Shown here: piece by piece, positions 48,501-56,314 of the stretch
How positions within the stretch are numbered: the first letter of the stretch is position 1
Layout: the number at the start of each line of letters is the position of its first letter
Assembly: GCA_900074885.1 (NCBI GenBank)
Contig: FJUW01000012.1
Location: 682,001 to 746,000, forward strand
Length of the DNA: 64,000 bases
Direction of reading: 5' to 3'
Origin: Rhynchosporium graminicola
Lineage: Eukaryota; Ascomycota; Leotiomycetes; Helotiales; Ploettnerulaceae
Program-made: the position numbers and the translations under genes
Notes under the pieces: model-generated
What the model saw: the letters and a program-made list of their open reading frames with translations, nothing else
Databases searched by the model: none
What the model was told of the DNA's origin: nothing

Positions 48501-49739
48501 ATTTGCAGGACTACTGAAGTGCTCCCGTAAAGAAGGAACAGAGTCGACCGAGATCATACTGAATCCTTCGCTTTCTAGTATTGTGTCGAAGTCTTGGTAC
48601 TGATCGATTTCTTCTTCATATTCTTCGTTGCGCCTCTCGTCTGCTTGTTCATCATTATCTGAAAATACAGACCCACGTCGTGATGAATTTGGTATATAAT
48701 TTATTGTCACGCTTTCATCCGTAAAAGCTGACTTCGCTGGCGACACAGACGGTGATAGATAGCCATCAGCCCTTTGCCTAGAGCTAGAAGGCTGTGGCGC
48801 CTCAAAAGTCTGTGGGCTTGACCACCCTGTTCGTTGAGGGGTCTCATCACCTAGATTAAATCGCGCGATCACCACATCTGATTGGGTCCCTCCAGCTGTA
48901 GTGGTTGACCGGATTGTAGAGTATGGTGAAGCACGGGCTTGCGAGTTCGAGTGGATAGGCTCTAATACTCCGGTGTCCTCAAACCCTTCAAGATCTTGCC
49001 TGTGGTCCTGCACATTGCCCTCACAGCTTCCATTTTCCAACACGTCGACTTGTTCAGGCTCTAAAACTTTCGCACGACCTTTGCCCTTCCTGCTTGTCAA
49101 GCCGTACTCAGACTCGGGAGGCACGTCTTTGGCCGCAGATACAGAAGTACGTTTTCCCTTCGTTGATCGAGACCTGGATTTCGACCTCCCTTTCCCTCTC
49201 CCTAGCTCCACTCCTTTGCCAATCTGGAAATTTACATCTTCGTCGTCGTCTCCATCTACCAGCGAGCCAATTGATTTCCTCTTGCTTTTATGAATTGGCG
49301 TACTTGAACGACCAGGCTTCTTCGCGGGGACAGGAGTCACAATTGACTTCCTGGGCCGTCCTCTACCGCGCTTGGTAATTGCAACTAGGGGACCTTCGTT
49401 TTCCGAATCCGAAAGACCTTTCACTAGGATTCTAGTTGTAGTGGTCCTCTCCCTCCTTCTGTTCTTTGGCGCTCGTGTTGGTGATACTGAGGTACCATCT
49501 GAGAATGAATATACATTCTCCACGTCGGATTCTCCAGCTTCTACCGTAACTCGAATCTTTTGTGGTGACAGGCTGTTTCCGACGTCTAATTCGAAAGTTT
49601 GTTTCTTCGGAGAGCTTCCTTGGAGGGGTAAGCTGCGTCTGGGTCGCGATGAATGTCGAGGTTTCGAAGGAGAGTGATAGGTGGGAGAATCATTGAGAGG
49701 ATCTGGAGATGATAACATTGCTTCGTTCGTGCTTACCAC
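45552..49739 (-). CDS. Large AT-hook nuclear protein with four-fold repeat
   Basis: Single open frame of 1395 aa, mostly disordered, Ser/Pro/Arg-rich. Residues about 123-132 form an AT-hook (KRGRGRPRKS), a minor-groove DNA-binding motif, among further basic clusters. Residues about 425-560 contain four tandem units of roughly 35-45 aa, each with the core D-S-F-S-x-x-P-x-x-V-L-x-A-A-T-P (one unit has His for the first Asp). The C-terminal 110 residues form a more conserved-looking folded region (WSKDHWRLLDTIAQTW, EQWHLEAVDEFRGCVPGWQEKVVAMRLFALMVG). It resembles proteins annotated only as AT DNA-binding in other fungi. The start could also be the next ATG (MLSSPDPLND, 21 nt on); the first ATG is followed by GTAAGC, which mimics a splice donor. 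Probably chromatin-associated; function unknown. Confidence 0.8.
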   Translation of the reverse strand: MVSTNEAMLSSPDPLNDSPTYHSPSKPRHSSRPRRSLPLQGSSPKKQTFELDVGNSLSPQKIRVTVEAGESDVENVYSFSDGTSVSPTRAPKNRRRERTTTTRILVKGLSDSENEGPLVAITKRGRGRPRKSIVTPVPAKKPGRSSTPIHKSKRKSIGSLVDGDDDEDVNFQIGKGVELGRGKGRSKSRSRSTKGKRTSVSAAKDVPPESEYGLTSRKGKGRAKVLEPEQVDVLENGSCEGNVQDHRQDLEGFEDTGVLEPIHSNSQARASPYSTIRSTTTAGGTQSDVVIARFNLGDETPQRTGWSSPQTFEAPQPSSSRQRADGYLSPSVSPAKSAFTDESVTINYIPNSSRRGSVFSDNDEQADERRNEEYEEEIDQYQDFDTILESEGFSMISVDSVPSLREHFSSPANQPEKQLSSKFKDKSLLPTKETAAYDDSFSAAPVVVLEAATPRRKPQNPRLLSVQKTRADHSFSSIPPDVLQAATPAQISQVSKLISQNNPGNDSFSSVAPEVLEAATPQRILPKKRLSAAKLGVNDQYEDSFSAIPADVLDAATPAAARQTCPTSERLSIPVHRLSLSPSQTQTTDLSATRLLTPDETPSPPTDGSNDQVPASNENPPSQPAGHVQKQVSGQESSMIQSHMPSSPPSIAPRRYTYTAHLRQNRGLNKSIAQTPSIVFSSPSLPPPIQIGRAMPSLALPSEQVQRPLLSPTVRAGRMLQDIVVPSSSTRSRSQSLGSPFKSPAADRRSSTILAQESLPSPVHERLAAPLPRLDLSGHFGESSSQRYSGSSQQVDPFRNSTTTQQRSPSPEEKQQYTLELPQQRRCSDPRRLISRSEPQTSHSDDAMSWQAEEEIPILGSGSSPGNHCDIFGKIRSSTTAEQRWAAERASVAQDAANANISQVIVIDSEDKQSMVDQDEDEDFGLLLETLNSSSPVVERQETPKETVERPRRSKLPSPWRKNSKRLVYSDELSQMPSSPPEATIPAAKLIEKQMTMEPTTVRRIVPEELNDETDTDMSQYQVPQKANFNPRPRKTGNLDLSALLGTSPPHPLSGPLGPQNSIFHRQSRPSQAFASEIPEDKPTLKMNELKVDKSADLNPMPQKMPFNPRPKAASTLKPTSDVPALFGSSAKPNEIIKYPAVLSSSPVSMPLTTLSPSRINSNQALRTPSSEVSPSDCVADSRSSNVDKENQVLASSRTLKWTETLRLDTTATANVVLPIPLPSAASPTKSCLRSPLKTPSAGSGYVLGTSNLSPSKGVTWVSSSPTPESPMCAELSATTWSKDHWRLLDTIAQTWKPEYNNLPMTGDEKESSARRRRNSTRVISRLLGKTVFSGHEKMKLEQWHLEAVDEFRGCVPGWQEKVVAMRLFALMVGEEKRAKGLAGGGKAGNYDHLN
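48064..48440 (-). repeat. Four tandem coding repeats inside the AT-hook gene
   Basis: Four diverged copies of a unit of roughly 110-130 nt encode the core DSFSxxPxxVLxAATP. Copies lie near 48395-48440, 48280-48330, 48178-48226 and 48064-48115 on the minus strand. Copies differ at third positions and in the linkers, so they are old and held by selection on the core. Confidence 0.8.
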
Positions 49740-50858
49740 TATGGCATAGGAGATGATGTTTGTGTTGTTTATAATTTAGGAAAGACGCGTCGGAAAGGGT
49801 GAGACGCGATGTTAGCGGAGCCGATGCTATGCTCATTTATGTAGGAAATGTGAAGATTTCATAATTGCGGTGTTTTAATGCGACGGGAAGATGGTGTTTT
49901 GGGTAGAGGCGGATTTGTTTACTTTTAGCGCCGGCGCCGTGACCATCCACGCAGTCACGTGTATAGGTCTGGTACGTCCATTTGCCACTACAGCTCTGCT
50001 CTGTTAAGTCAATATGACTCGATGTATTGAAGGAAGCCTGCCATTTTGGTTTTGCTCGATTCCTGTATAGGGGATCTTGGTTTTCCGGGGATTGCGGTGA
50101 TTCAGAATGATGTTCTTCCGGTGGTCAAAGAGATCTTGAAGCCAAAACAGATGGATGTGGGTGTTGGTTGGATAACTGTCTAGGTCTAGCTATGACTTCG
50201 TGTCTACGAGCTACCACATTTGTTTCACCACTTCGATTGCGATTGAAGCATAGATTCTTCACTTAACCGTGAGCATCACTGGCCAGAGTAGCTGGTACTT
50301 GGCAAGGCGTCGCTGACGAAGATTGTAAGCTTCATAATTATATGTACTAACTAAGTATGCAGAACACTAGCCCTCGGCCTCTCAACGTCATATTTCTATA
50401 GTCACACCCGATTCGCTGATAAGAAGCCATCGCTTTCTAAGCCCGCCACTCTACTTATAATCCCGTACGTTGATGAGAGCACACCCGTGCGGCGTTATTT
50501 ACCGACCCCCGGATCTATCTCCCTTGCGTGCTTTTCGGAAATAACAACACCTTCTCGCTCCAACGAATGACATTTCATCTTCTGTCCGCCCTCGGAAGAT
50601 CAGCCGGCGGGGATATCTCGATGTTTTGTAATCTTCAAGTTGGATTTCTAACAACTGGTGACACCATTTTGGCTTGACACTAATCATCGAAGTATATATT
50701 GCTATCTCCCTCTCCCTAGCTAACCTTCTCCCATAACCATAGCAGCAGTATCAGTTCAGTCTATCCTACCAACCTCACAAAATTCCACCACTCGACATCT
50801 ACAGAATACCCCAAAATCATATCCTCAAATAACACATCGTCTCGGAACAAACAACAAT
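49740..50858. other. Divergent intergenic region
   Basis: Holds the promoters of the AT-hook gene (minus) and the AsaB-like gene (plus). The last 170 nt before 50859 is CA/CT-rich, typical of a fungal 5' UTR. A 62-codon minus frame at 50499-50687 shows no domain. Confidence 0.5.
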
Positions 50859-51785
50859 ATGACGACTGCCGCACCCCAACATGTTACTGCGGCACACAAC
50901 CTCTCGCGATCAGCCCGCACTGAAGCAGCATACACCGACGACAGCGACGTCAACACGTTCATTCCGCGTGGCGACACTACAGTATCCCTCAATTACTTCA
51001 AGCCTCCTGAGGATGGTTCCGTACCCTGGAACTTTGTTGAGCCACAACCAGATGGCGTCCAGCGTAACTTTGGCGATTGGGACGTTGAGCTTCCCATTCG
51101 CGACATCCGTGGCCGCGAATCCGAATACACCCTCGATAAGGATGCCTTCCTAGTTGTGACTGATCTCCCCGAGTCGGCCGAGCGAGACTTCGTTGACGAC
51201 GCATCCATAAAAGAGAAATACTACCCTGAAGTCGAAAAATTGATATTGGATAACGTGGAAGGAAGCAATCGCGTAGTCATCTTTGACCACACGATCCGCC
51301 GCTCGAATCCCAATGCTACAAGAGCACCCGTCACCCGGGTACATATCGATCAGACTTTGAAGTCCGCAACGCAGAGAGTGCACCAGCATGTACCTGAGGA
51401 AGCCGAAAAGTTGTTACAAGGACGATACCGCATTATCAATATCTGGCGACCATTGAACGGCCCGGTTCAAGCTTCGCCTCTAGGGTTCGCCAGTTCGTCG
51501 TCTTTGAAGGACGAGGATTTGATTCCCGTGGAGCATAGGTACCCAGATCGCACTGGTGAGACTGCGGGGATCCGATATAACGAGAGTCAGAAGTGGCACT
51601 ACTTGTCTGGCATGAGAAATGATGAGAGACTGTTTCTGGAGTGTTTTGATTCGGAGGCGAGAAAGTCCGGCACGAAGGTACAAGGTGGAAGAGTTCCTCA
51701 TACTGCTTTCCAGGACCCGAGGACACCAAAGAACGCGGTGGGCAGAGAGAGTATCGAGGTGAGAGCTCTTGTATTTGGTCCATGA
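50859..51785 (+). CDS. AsaB/CmcJ-like hydroxylase or desaturase
   Basis: Single exon, 308 aa. It belongs by pattern to the fungal family that includes AsaB of aspergillic acid biosynthesis and is related to bacterial CmcJ. The diagnostic blocks are VSLNYFKPPEDG near residue 42, RDIRGRESEYTLD, VVIFDHTIRRSNPN, RAPVTRVHIDQT and YRIINIWRPLNGPVQASPL, then KWHYLSGMRNDERLFLECFDS and PHTAFQDPRTP. The His-containing HIDQ and later His residues fit metal binding in a double-stranded beta-helix oxygenase, but this is inferred. No signal peptide; probably cytosolic. No other biosynthetic genes adjoin it, so it may be a stand-alone tailoring or detoxifying enzyme. Confidence 0.88.
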   Translation: MTTAAPQHVTAAHNLSRSARTEAAYTDDSDVNTFIPRGDTTVSLNYFKPPEDGSVPWNFVEPQPDGVQRNFGDWDVELPIRDIRGRESEYTLDKDAFLVVTDLPESAERDFVDDASIKEKYYPEVEKLILDNVEGSNRVVIFDHTIRRSNPNATRAPVTRVHIDQTLKSATQRVHQHVPEEAEKLLQGRYRIINIWRPLNGPVQASPLGFASSSSLKDEDLIPVEHRYPDRTGETAGIRYNESQKWHYLSGMRNDERLFLECFDSEARKSGTKVQGGRVPHTAFQDPRTPKNAVGRESIEVRALVFGP

Positions 51786-52553
51786 GTAAAAGATCTGGGG
51801 AAGAGACATGTGGAATGTTATGATAATGATAATGAGAATGATTGAGTATTTAGCAATAGTTTATGAATCGAATGTACTTACAAACACAGGTATGCACTCG
51901 ACGAGTTTTTTTCTAAATGCCAAGTGGTGGATCACAAGGTTGTAAACCATAGAAGCTCTTCTCCGGAGTCACTTTGATAATTTCCCAAGCTGGATTGTAG
52001 GTTCTGCAATTGCTTCTCAATTTCTGAAGGCAGCATGGCAACCTGACTCTATACTATTCAGCATGCGTTCGCCGCCTCTAATGCAGCGCTTGGCTTGGTG
52101 TGGTGGAGAACGTTCTTGCTGGCTCCCCGCGTAACAGGTATTGCGTGTGCTGTTTCGTGCTCATACACTGTCAAGGGGGATGTGCCCTTTCTAAAATTCG
52201 TCTATACTTTGCAAGGTACTTCTTGACAGCAAGATTGGATGGACTCCCTATCTTCTTGTCAGTTAATCTTGTACCCTGTCACAGCGTTCACCGAACATAC
52301 GCCTTCTCTGACCAGTTGATATCTCAATTAGGAGCCAAGTGAACCATCAACTAGGTCTCTTCAGATCCCATGATATGTTTCTTCAGCCTCTATATCTGAT
52401 GTAATGGCATCGACTGTGCAACCTGCATTATCAACGGCTGATAACTGATCCTCTTTCTCGCACTGCTCTTCTGCATTCTGCTCCAGTCAGTTAGTTATTC
52501 AGTCCGTTTCTCCAAACATCTCCACATTCTCAACTGGTCAAAAAAAAAAAAAC
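51786..52553. other. Intergenic, may include a 3' exon of the next gene
   Basis: On the minus strand, a frame open for about 38 codons (from near 52477 down to the stop at about 52360, reading AEEQCEKEDQLSAVDNAG) could be an extra 3' exon of the hypothetical gene starting at 53216. A GTAAGT donor followed by a 12-T run stands at that gene's apparent stop. Confidence 0.4.
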
Positions 52554-53216
52554 TTACCTCCACTCGGGCGCCTCATCCTCTTTCCGCGCCCTCCCCATCT
52601 CCGTCTCAACCCTAGCCAAAAGGTCAATAGTCGTAATCCTCAACCCGAGAAGCGCTTGCGTTTGAGCTGGTCCAATGCCACCTCTCTCCGCGGCAAGATC
52701 CAAGAGACAAAGTGCGTCGGAAAGGTGATCTTGCGCTATATGAAGCGGTACGACCATGGAAAGGAGCTGGAGAGTTTCAATCCGCGTGTCGAGATGGAGG
52801 GCTGGTATGTTGAGAAGTTCATCGCAGCGGTGCTGACAGAGGCTCAGGTCCCCGAGGAGGTAAGCTTCTTGTGCCTGTGGTATGTCAGAGGATGGCTCAG
52901 AATTACGACGTATAGTTATGAAAATGTGACTTACACGCTTAAATTGCGAGAGAAATAACTCCGATTTCATCTTCGCAATAAACATTGCCGACGTCGAAGA
53001 CCTCAAGAGAGGACCCTCTCGTACCGAGGGCACTTCAGGTACCTTTTCTGGTATAGTTGGGGTCGGAGAGCTGTGTTTGAGATAGTCCGGAGTTGAACGT
53101 GACCGGATTCGGTGGAGTATAGAACTTCGTTTGTGGCGAAGAGTGTACAAGGTTTGTTGCGTGTGTGAAGGCGCAGCGAGTTCGGACTCGATCTGTGTGC
53201 TGCTTTTGAGAGGCAT
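52554..53216 (-). CDS. Hypothetical protein
   Basis: Two exons, 52935-53216 and 52554-52874, separated by a 60-nt GTAAGT...CACAG interval. This length is a multiple of three, so reading through also stays open; spliced length is 200 aa. The N-terminus is basic and Ser/Thr-rich. The C-terminal half is helical and leucine-rich (AYLLGDLSLCQHRCDELLN, LHLDTRIETLQLLSMVV), with the look of a helical-repeat or TPR-like segment, then LLDLAAERGGIGPAQTQALLGLR. No recognisable family. The stop directly abuts a second GTAAGT, so the real gene may continue in a third exon. It could be a fungal-specific gene of unknown role. Confidence 0.5.
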   Translation of the reverse strand: MPLKSSTQIESELAAPSHTQQTLYTLRHKRSSILHRIRSRSTPDYLKHSSPTPTIPEKVPEVPSVREGPLLRSSTSAMFIAKMKSELFLSQFKRVSHIFITIRRNSEPSSDIPQAQEAYLLGDLSLCQHRCDELLNIPALHLDTRIETLQLLSMVVPLHIAQDHLSDALCLLDLAAERGGIGPAQTQALLGLRITTIDLLARVETEMGRARKEDEAPEWR

Positions 53217-54159
53217 TGTAGATTTCTGGTCGTTTGTTGAAGAATTAAGATTGCATGGAAACTCATTTGTCAGTTCCCGTTTTTTCGAGGGGAACGAGCC
53301 TCAGCTTTCATTTTCTGAGATGTAGGAGCAAGGCTTGAATGTTTGTGTTGACATTCGCCTTCAACTTCTCTGCGGAATTCCCCAATCCAGTATCAGGCCT
53401 GATTGAACAACACTTCCCTTTTGCTCTTTTTTCACACTCGGCGATTGGCGAATGATGTCACCACAGTGGTCAGGTAACTATGTTGACATCAGTCGCCGTG
53501 CTGGGGATATCTTGGTGTCCACCCCTTTGTTTGCTCGCTTAAATGAAACAATGTTAATATGATTTGAGTTCGTGATATTTGAACAGGATCATTCTGATCG
53601 CAAGTTTGAAGTGGGGCAAGAAATTACTACAGGCATATATGGATCTGGCTTGAGACAAGCTGCTTATTAGGTGAATTTCAATGTCAAGTTGCGGACTGTG
53701 AGGTGACCTCCGGATCTCTTTACTGTTTAGGGCCTAATCTTGAAGTCAAAGTTCTCAACGCCTGGATTTCCGAATCTAAGGTTAAAAAGATACCTGCTCT
53801 GCTAAATTCAGGGAACGCAGTTGTGAAAATAATGCTCGTTGAAGGTACTTAAGTAGAATGCATTGTATACACTGATGTATTGTCCTCCTCTCCCCACCTG
53901 AAGATTCACTTCATTGCAGAATGACGATGAAAGTTTTTGAATCAAAATGTTGATTTTATTTAGAGGCTGTTTCTTTTACACACATTTTCATATAATTTTG
54001 ACTTTGGTTTGCAAAACATTGTTGACTTTGGTTTTTTTTTGTCCGAGTTAGCGATTTCTTGCCTATCGGTCAAATCCACGCTAGTATTCCCTGCAGTATA
54101 CAAACTCCTCAGCCTTGTCCCCCGCCACGACTTATTCAATCACAACCGCGAGAAACAAA
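53217..54159. other. Divergent intergenic region
   Basis: Promoters for the hypothetical protein (minus) and HUB1 (plus) should lie here. T-rich stretches occur at about 53940-54050. No gene recognised. Confidence 0.5.
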
Positions 54160-54837
54160 ATGGCCGACTCTAGATCACGCTTGCGCTCCCCAGATGGACC
54201 CTCGAAAAGAAGAAGCCGTTCTCCACCTCGGCGATCCGAAAATGACACAGACCGTCCCCGAGAACGTCGCGACAAACCACGAGGCGGCGGAGGAGGCTTC
54301 AAATGGAAGGAGAAGCGCAGCACGAATGACGAGGGGGAAGGCAATGGGAAGAGGTTAGAGCGCGGCTATCGCAATCGATCGCGGTCGCCTCGTCGAGATA
54401 GAGAGAAGGCCGACAACAGAGAGAGCAAGGAATCCAAGCCTAAGCTTGGAAATGGCAACTCTGTGGAAGACAAGTTTGGCGTCGCAGACAAATTTGGGCC
54501 CGCGAAGACGACGAAACCGGATGAGGGTAACACGGATACGCCGCCCGAACGAGCACCTGCTGCTGCTTCTTCAGTACCGCAAGCTACGAGCCATAATGAG
54601 CCGATGATTGTCGTGCATGTTAATGATCGGTTGGGAACGAAAGCTGCAATCCCGTGCTTGGCGTCTGATCCGATTAAGTTGTTCAAGGCACAGGTTGCGG
54701 CGCGGATTGGGCGACAGCCACATGAGATTCTGCTGAAGAGGCAGGGTGAAAGGCCTTTTAAGGATCAGTTGACGTTGGAGGATTATGGTGTTAGCAACGG
54801 GGTGCAAATTGACCTAGAGATTGATACTGGAGAGTAG
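54160..54837 (+). CDS. HUB1: Hub1/UBL5 ubiquitin-like protein with N-terminal RS-rich extension
   Basis: Single exon, 225 aa. The last 78 or so residues form a Hub1-type ubiquitin fold: VHVNDRLGTKAAIPCLASDP, KLFKAQVAARIGRQPHEILL and FKDQLTLEDYGVSNG, aligning with Hub1 through LEDY. Hub1 binds HIND elements of spliceosomal proteins such as Snu66 and tunes splice-site choice. The first 120 residues are Arg/Ser/Asp-rich with RS and RSRSPPRR motifs, like an SR protein, an extension absent in yeast and animal Hub1. The C-terminus ends in an acidic IDLEIDTGE in place of the Tyr-Tyr of canonical Hub1. The start is the ATG after a run of A (AACAAAATGGCC); upstream in-frame codons are not ATG. Confidence 0.85.
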   Translation: MADSRSRLRSPDGPSKRRSRSPPRRSENDTDRPRERRDKPRGGGGGFKWKEKRSTNDEGEGNGKRLERGYRNRSRSPRRDREKADNRESKESKPKLGNGNSVEDKFGVADKFGPAKTTKPDEGNTDTPPERAPAAASSVPQATSHNEPMIVVHVNDRLGTKAAIPCLASDPIKLFKAQVAARIGRQPHEILLKRQGERPFKDQLTLEDYGVSNGVQIDLEIDTGE

Positions 54838-55296
54838 GATGGTGATGCTGGGAGGAGCAATCATGAAAATGGTATCTAATGAGGCAAGATGGAAACACAA
54901 ATGCTGAAATCTAAGAGCAAGATCCTCGGGAACTGGGCCCGAAATGAAAGAAATCTCTCTTGTTGGAAGGGGGGCCAAGCCTTCCGGTATCCTATAAGTA
55001 GTTCAACGAAGAGGAAAAATAAGGGAACTGTCTATACAGATAAAACACATGATCCTCATCAATCCACAATACACACATTCGAAATCAAAAATCTCCATTT
55101 CGTTCACTGGCAATTGAAAGTAGACAATCCTTTCTACTTGGTCTCCATCCTCCTTTGTCAGCCTCGAGCAGAATACAATTCTTATCGATAAGCTTTCTTC
55201 AGCCTTACATATCCCAAATCTCAACCTCAACTCCATCATACAACTTCTTTCAGCCCTAGACAACACCTTTAATGTCTCAATCAACCCGCAGCAGAG
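54838..55296. other. Intergenic between HUB1 and GPI15
   Basis: Tandem plus-strand genes flank it. The last 100 nt is CT/CA-rich, a likely promoter and 5' UTR. The short open frame at 54889-55191 has no domain. Confidence 0.5.
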
Positions 55297-56031
55297 ATGC
55301 TAACAACTACTCCCCATCTACGTACCCGGCGTCCTTCCCCAACAACAGTCGAATACACAGTCTCTACCTCTCCCGACCTTACGCTCCCCTTGCGTCTCTT
55401 GATCCTCTTCACACACATCTTGCGCCTCGGAGTCGCACTCATCATCCTACAACTTCTATACTCCAAATACCTACTCTCACCCTACGCCAGCACTGAAGGA
55501 CCATTTATCGTTGTGCCAGATTTTCTATCACCGGACTATATATTCTACCAACTCCACGCCTTGACACTCACCCGCATCGGCCTCCTCATCACCCTTTCCG
55601 CAGCCCGCACACCACTGATTATCCTCCTCCCGACATCCCTCTCTCTCCTCTACCTGCTTTCTCTCCGCCTCCATACAACCGAGTCGCTGCTCGTCCTCCG
55701 TGGGCTCGGGATTCAGACGTCCTCGTCCTCAAACACGTATCTGAGCAGCAGCACAACGCGGTTCATTCCCACAGAGAAGATCCAGGACATTCTCGTGAAT
55801 GAAGCATTTCGCGGGTTCGAGGTAAGGTACTATTTGGTGGTGATTGTGGAAGGGGAGGAGGAAGTTGTGGTCGTTTTCCCGAGGTTGCTACCGAGGAGGG
55901 CGATCGTAGAGAGGGTTTGGAGGGGGTGTAGAGCTTGTTTATTTGAGGGGAGGAAGGAGAGAGGGGGGACAGCTGCTAGTGCTGCTGCGAACGTCAAGGC
56001 TAATGACGCTGGTATAATACCTGAGTTGTAG
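55297..56031 (+). CDS. GPI15: PIG-H/Gpi15, subunit of GPI-GlcNAc transferase
   Basis: Single exon, 244 aa. It belongs to the complex that adds GlcNAc to phosphatidylinositol at the ER, the first step of GPI-anchor synthesis. Two hydrophobic stretches occur (LRLLILFTHILRLGVALIIL, and LLITLSAARTPLIILLPTSL with the following leucine-rich part), then the PIG-H core: ESLLVLRGLGIQTSSS, TRFIPTEKIQDILVNEAFRG, FEVRYYLVVIVEGEEEVVVV and FPRLLPRRAIVERVWRG. The C-terminal tail is Ala/Gly/Lys-rich and variable. An overlapping frame from 55272 is a shadow. Confidence 0.9.
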   Translation: MLTTTPHLRTRRPSPTTVEYTVSTSPDLTLPLRLLILFTHILRLGVALIILQLLYSKYLLSPYASTEGPFIVVPDFLSPDYIFYQLHALTLTRIGLLITLSAARTPLIILLPTSLSLLYLLSLRLHTTESLLVLRGLGIQTSSSSNTYLSSSTTRFIPTEKIQDILVNEAFRGFEVRYYLVVIVEGEEEVVVVFPRLLPRRAIVERVWRGCRACLFEGRKERGGTAASAAANVKANDAGIIPEL

Positions 56032-56314
56032 AGTAGAGGTACTGCTTAATCTGTAACTTCATTGCTCAAGGTTTTCGATGTGTATATATTTAGATGTGGG
56101 TTCAAATAATGACTTGCCATGAACGATAGAAATCCAGAATGAAATGGGACGAGTTTCCTTTGCTTTGATTCAACTAGTCCCAGTCTTGGAATCGCCAAAT
56201 TCGCTACTGTAAGATCATTCCGGTCTTCGCAGCATTTCCATTCCTGTGATTAGAATATATGAAATCTGCAGTATGGGGAAAGATTTGGGATGGATTTTCT
56301 AGCCTGTCAGATAT
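56032..56314. other. Convergent 3' flanks of GPI15 and DEG1
   Basis: Short spacer where both genes end. Nothing else seen. Confidence 0.6.
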
